Source: Amphiduros pacificus (lineage: Eukaryota; Annelida; Polychaeta; Phyllodocida; Hesionidae). From it: a stretch of 64,000 bases of DNA. Location of the stretch: contig OX439007.1 of assembly GCA_949316495.1 (NCBI GenBank), positions 16,342,479 to 16,406,478 on the forward strand. The letters run 5' to 3'. Below are positions 60,401 through 64,000 of the stretch, piece by piece; position 1 is the first letter of the stretch, and each line of letters begins with the position of its first letter. The notes below the pieces were generated by a model, which was given only the letters and a program-made list of their open reading frames with translations, made no database searches and had not been told where the DNA came from. The translations under genes were made by a program, and so were the position numbers.

Positions 60401-61262
60401 CAGATTTTCACACACTAGGTGGCAGCACTCAATCAATAAGTATTGAAGTTCATTTCTTTCTTCATAACATCCTGCTTACCTAGATCAAAGTCTGTGGTCA
60501 GTTTTGCTGTCAGCCATAACTGTTGATGAAAAGTGGAAACTGGAGGGGACTTCAAAATGAAGGGACCACTCTGAAAAATGTTGAATTTATATTTATAAGC
60601 TTACAGTTGCAAACCTCTGCTGAAAATGATATACTAAACAATATTGCAAATCAAAACATGTAGCCTTCATCAATATCACTATATCAGTTGACTGATCAGC
60701 TAAATGATATTTTTTTCATTATCTATACTAAAAATGACTCACCTTCAAGTCTTGTGGAACAGGCACTAAACTAGTTGCATTTTTGGTTGTTTTCTCAGTG
60801 ATAGGTGGACCTGTGAACCATAAAAAGTAGCCAATATTTGTAATGCTGTCATCATATTTACATTGTCAGGAATGACTCCCATCCATTGGAAAAAAAAGTC
60901 ATAAAAGCTTAACATCTCCGAAATAAAAGCACACAAAGTTTGTTATCAATCTTATTGGGGTGATATTTTTGATAGCAAAAATAATCTTTTCAAAAGTATC
61001 TTCAGAATTCTCATTACACAAAACTATTGAGTATGTATTTGTTTAAAATTTATTGTAAACACAATAAAAGAAAATCAAAGAAAATAAAAACTATCGTTTA
61101 TGACTTACAATACAAATAAAATTGAAATGATGTTGGTGGGTCATGTAAAAGAAAAAGTTTTCACTTACCAGCCAAGCCTACTAGGACCGAAATTCCAAAA
61201 CAGACAAAAAACATGACAAAGACAAGCACAAACTGCCTCTTATTAAGGGTATAGAGGCGCAT
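48480..61262 (-). CDS. TMEM181: Transmembrane protein 181 (13 coding exons; 5' end may be incomplete)
   Basis: Multi-pass protein of the GOLD-domain seven-TM group (relatives of GPR107/108 and Wntless). Its normal role is little known. Minus-strand exons in order: 61262-61169 (the exon itself starts at 61272), 60810-60743, 60570-60480, 60008-59881, 54602-54483, 54246-54166, 53777-53678, 53186-53059, 52072-51923, 51635-51533, 51106-50882, 50368-50302, 48558-48480. Phases fit and the sum is 477 aa, against about 475 for the short human form. It starts MRLYTLNKRQFVLVFVMFF (first TM), has a luminal domain to about residue 170, then EIWFRF and the TM bundle. ELSTHYQNSAEFLSFYGLLN is almost identical to human. 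The C-tail is acidic (NDSDDEVVYG, YDSDDEAFN). The first exon has an acceptor, and the frame is open upstream (SVQ|M), so an N-terminal extension may lie outside the window. Two introns hold donor-derived minisatellites. Confidence 0.95.
48830..50335 (-). repeat. 52-bp minisatellite made of exon end plus 5' splice site (TMEM181 intron 12)
   Basis: On the minus strand the unit is 33 nt of coding exon (ends GAAGTAGTCTACGG) followed by 19 nt of intron (GTAAGTAATATATGTTCCT). The real exon end with donor at 50301 is the first unit. 24 further copies follow at exact 52-bp spacing (donors near 50246, 50194, 50142 ... 49050), then degenerate copies fade out to about 48830. Most keep GTAAGT and the codons for NDSDDEVVYG. 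In the exon's frame each junction reads GGG TAA, so read-through past the first donor meets a stop. Confidence 0.95.
52151..52866. mobile_element. 716-bp non-autonomous hAT-like transposon
   Basis: Terminal inverted repeat TAGGGATGGGCCCCG (52151-52165; reverse complement at 52852-52866). The subterminal GGTACTG and GTATCGGTATC words are of the kind found in many hAT elements. The 8-bp flanks are only similar (ATAGAAAA against ATGAGAAA). No transposase. It sits in a TMEM181 intron between two copies of a roughly 45-bp host sequence (52095-52138 and 52873-52917, starting ACATGTGAGAATTA). Confidence 0.8.
53958..54039. repeat. Perfect 39-bp inverted repeat with 4-nt loop
   Basis: 53958-53996 and 54001-54039 are exact reverse complements around ATAG (stem core GTTATCAAAATTTAAGAAAA). 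It lies in a TMEM181 intron and would form a long hairpin in the pre-mRNA. Confidence 0.92.
54724..59893 (-). repeat. 35-bp minisatellite, about 147 units, made of exon end plus 5' splice site (TMEM181 intron 4)
   Basis: On the minus strand the unit is about 13 nt like the exon end (ATATAGCAGCAAG) followed by GTAGGTCAGAGTTACTCATG. The true exon ends ATGTAGCAGCAAG|GTAGGTCAG, with its donor at 59880, and is the first unit. The array fills nearly the whole 5.28-kb intron. Units differ at a few sites (CAAGG or CAGGG at the junction, AATTC/AACTC/AGCTC, ATATAT or ATAT). Larger blocks are duplicated inside it: the run around 57240-57600 recurs near 58711-59070. From the exon's frame each unit reads into TGA. 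Copies at the distal end (54724-54830) are decayed. Confidence 0.97.
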
Positions 61263-61370
61263 CTGCACCGACCTGCAAGCAAGCAAATAAAATATCTCAA
61301 CTATATTTCAAGTGACAAGCTAACACATGCATCTAAATGGTATTTAAATTCATCTCATGAAATATCAGTA

Positions 61371-61478
61371 CCGTATTTACTCGTGTATAAGACGACTCGT
61401 GTATAAGACGACCCCCCAAAATTGAGCTTATTTTGCTTGAAAAAAAACAATGTCCGAATATAAGACGAGTTGGTTTTT
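61371..61478. mobile_element. 108-bp insertion between 32-bp direct repeats
   Basis: An insert starting CCGTATTTACTCGTGTATAA, with ACTCGTGTATAAGACG tandemly repeated and an inverted AAGACGAGT near its end, is bracketed by perfect 32-bp copies (61339-61370 and 61479-61510, starting GGTATTTAAATTCATC). TATAAGACGA-type ends are common in small dispersed animal repeats. The long flanking repeat is odd for a transposon target duplication. Family not assigned. Confidence 0.65.
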
Positions 61479-61511
61479 GGTATTTAAATTCATCTCATGA
61501 AATATCAGTAT

Positions 61512-63275
61512 GTGATTTTTGGAATTCTACAACGCTTCTGTCCAGTTAATTTTCATTCAGAATATAATATTAGAAATAATTAAAAACATCAATATTTCTT
61601 TCTGAATAACAAAGTTATAAAGAAGAATCCTCAAGATGGTTGCTGGAAAAAGATTATTTTGTGTAGCCATGTGGGGCTGTGTTTTTAAACAGGGTTTGTG
61701 AACTATGTGGGCAAGTAATGGAACTCTGATGTAGTTTAGACAAAAAATCAGTTTAAGTAAAACAAGCGAATGATATATAATTGTAACAATACACCAAGAT
61801 AATAAGCATTATGACATGGAGACAATCTGATAATTTTGCCAGAATATCAGGATATAGTTGTCATTTACACAACTTAATATCAATTATGTGCACACACACT
61901 ATATGCCTAATAATCAATTACTTTAAAAATGTGTGTAATACAATAATGTTTACAAATGTATCTTATCATGTTGACATTAATAACTCATGATAATTCAAAC
62001 TTTCTGTTATTATGAATATAGCCAATGTACTGATTGTCCTAGTTTGATGCATATAATCCATTAAAACTGTCTCCTGATCTTAAAAATAAATACTGCTTGT
62101 CATTTTAATATTCAACTTTATTGAAAAAAAAATTATCCAATCTTTAAATTAGTATGGTGTTTGGCAACACAATAACAAGAATTTTAACATCATCAACAAA
62201 ACTTTCATTAGACTAGATAAGATAAAAAAAAAACCTGCAGCTTGAGCATGTCAAGCAGATTTAGCTTGAATATCAATATTTGCTTAGATAACAATATTTG
62301 CTTTAGTGTCAATATTTGGCCTTTATCTCCACACAAATTATGATAAGAAATACCAAAAATTCCATAAAATCATCAATATCTAAGATATATATTATACATG
62401 GACGAAGAAGACAGCTTCCACCAATCTCCAGTGTCGAACACTATTTTTCTATTTCGGGTGAAATCCAACCCGACACAAGTACAAGGCAAATGCATTTTCG
62501 CCCACAAAGTGTGAATGCCTCTGTTGAGATGGTTTGTCCAGATGCGGAAAGAAAAATCCCAGGAAGTCAAAGAATTAATTTCCTTGCTTTGACGTTGATC
62601 TGTGAAATATGACTACAAATTGAACATTATTTCTGTTTGAGTTAATGTTAGCAGCTGTGGTTTGTAGCTAAAGCAGCATCTGGCAGACATTTTGACTGGT
62701 GTACACCGAGTATTGTATTGATCCAAAAACATCAATGTGTCCTGTAAACACTAAAAGTCTACTCAATGACATCCTTCATTTCCACAAAAAATAATTTCTG
62801 ACCTCACTTCGCTATTAGAAGAATTTTATATGGATCACAAGATGAATTTAAAAAGATATAATTCACTAAATATTTTTAAATCAGTGTGAAAACTGGGATT
62901 TAATTAAAAATACAACAATATATCTGAATTAAACTTTACAATAATCAACTGTTATACATTAAGCATAAAACATGTACTATGGCTCTATCCCGTAGCTAAC
63001 CAAAAAAATGCATATTTTTTTCATCTGGTCTATTTTGCACAGAAACCCATTTAGCTTTTTTTTTTAGCTTATTGTCCTGTTTAGCTTATTGATTGTTAAA
63101 CTGCAATCATGCAATTGACACATGTATTTATAGTGGAAACTGCTTTATCATATTCACAGACCTCTCAAAGCAGTTGAATTGAGACAGCTGTACGGTCAAG
63201 TTAATTTATAATGGTATAGAAGAGGTATAAACAGAAACAGACTGTACAATGCTTGGTGTGTGAGATGTACAATAA
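61512..63275. other. Upstream of the TMEM181 exon; no gene recognised
   Basis: I searched the minus strand for an N-terminal TMEM181 exon and found none I could support. Weak short repeats of CAATATTTGCTT lie at 62270-62315. AT-rich. Confidence 0.5.
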
Positions 63276-63496
63276 ATGTAGTTAAACAGGGTTTATGTAG
63301 TTAAACGGGGTTTATGTAGTTAAATGGGGTTTATGTAGTTAAACAGGGTTTATGTAGTTAAACAGGGTTTATGTAGTTAAACAGGGTTTATGTAGTTAAA
63401 CAGGGTTTATGTAGTTAAACAGGGTTTATGTAGTGAAACAGGGTTTATGTAGTGAAACAGGGTTTATGTAGTTAAACAGGGTTTATGTAGTTAAGC
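63276..63496. repeat. 19-bp minisatellite
   Basis: Eleven to twelve units of ATGTAGTTAAACAGGGTTT, nearly identical. It is upstream of the TMEM181 exons seen, perhaps in its first intron. Confidence 0.95.
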
Positions 63497-64000
63497 ATGG
63501 ATTAATCAGCTCTGACATATCTGTTCTGAATAAATATTCGGCTTTTGCGATTTACCAACAGTTGGAGCAAAATATCTATTTGGTCATGCATGAACATAGC
63601 TATAGGCCATGGTGTGAGGTCTGCATAATCAAATGATGCCATGTAGCAACCATACATAACCAGATGATGTTAGGCAATAGCCATGTGGGATCTTATTTGG
63701 TCATGTTTTTTAGTAACCTAATAGATGTCTGGGTCAGCTTAACAATCAGCATCTTTTACAACATCATCAAATTATCATGTTCAACATATTCAAGGGGAAC
63801 AATTTCTAAAAATCAAATTGCATAATATGGTAGCATTTTTTGCTATTTGTTAATCAATGCTTTATGTATATAAAATGAATTTAAAATTGCAACAAAAATG
63901 TTTTCAGATACACAGCTCATAATAGCGAATGTTCATATGATTCATGGATCCTCCTTATTGATTGCTCATCTTGAACCTTTCCATCTATTTATTGTTTTTT
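63497..64000. other. Right edge, nothing recognised
   Basis: AT-rich sequence without coding or repeat structure that I can support. Confidence 0.5.

Noticed and set aside
62316-62612. 98-codon plus-strand frame upstream of TMEM181
   Set aside because: No recognisable domain, no clear splice signals, AT-rich surroundings.

Overview
This window is nuclear DNA of an animal: intron-rich, AT-rich, with GT-AG splicing and recognisable metazoan orthologues. It looks like a marine invertebrate. The proteins are close to vertebrate ones, but the introns carry tRNA-derived SINEs with a 3' end of the kind seen in molluscs and basal deuterostomes, many small MITEs and unusually many minisatellites. I cannot name the species. 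A cephalochordate or a lophotrochozoan are the guesses I would test first.

Layout. 1-9 kb is repeat-rich: a 20-bp minisatellite flanked by inverted-repeat arms and two unassigned ORFs, palindromes, two MITEs, a LINE 3' fragment and a possible promoter. 9.16-14.69 kb (+) is cytoplasmic tyrosyl-tRNA synthetase (YARS1), 13 coding exons, complete. 16.86-18.63 kb (-) is an intronless-CDS ankyrin-repeat protein with a C-terminal SOCS box (ASB-like), convergent with YARS1. 21.35-39.42 kb (+) is Mediator subunit MED14, about 32 coding exons, with a tandemly duplicated terminal exon and a possible 5' UTR exon near 19.3 kb. 39.4-48.5 kb is intergenic, with two SINE copies, a piggyBac-type MITE and other inverted-repeat elements. 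48.48-61.27 kb (-) is TMEM181, 13 coding exons seen; the N-terminus may continue upstream. 61.3-64 kb has repeats only.

The genes are housekeeping genes (translation, ubiquitin ligase adaptor, transcription, membrane protein) and show no sign of working together as a cluster.

The most striking feature is a class of intronic minisatellites built from 5' splice sites. In TMEM181, a roughly 5.1-kb array of about 147 units of 35 bp and a 1.3-kb array of 25 units of exactly 52 bp each consist of the last 13-33 nt of the preceding exon plus its splice donor, tandemly multiplied into the intron. The true exon end is the first unit. In MED14 a 48-bp array just after a real donor carries more than ten further GTAAGT donors. 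The same locus also has an 80-82-bp array that stops about 12 nt short of a 3' splice site. A second notable feature is the pair of diverged MED14 terminal exons, both intact and in the same phase.
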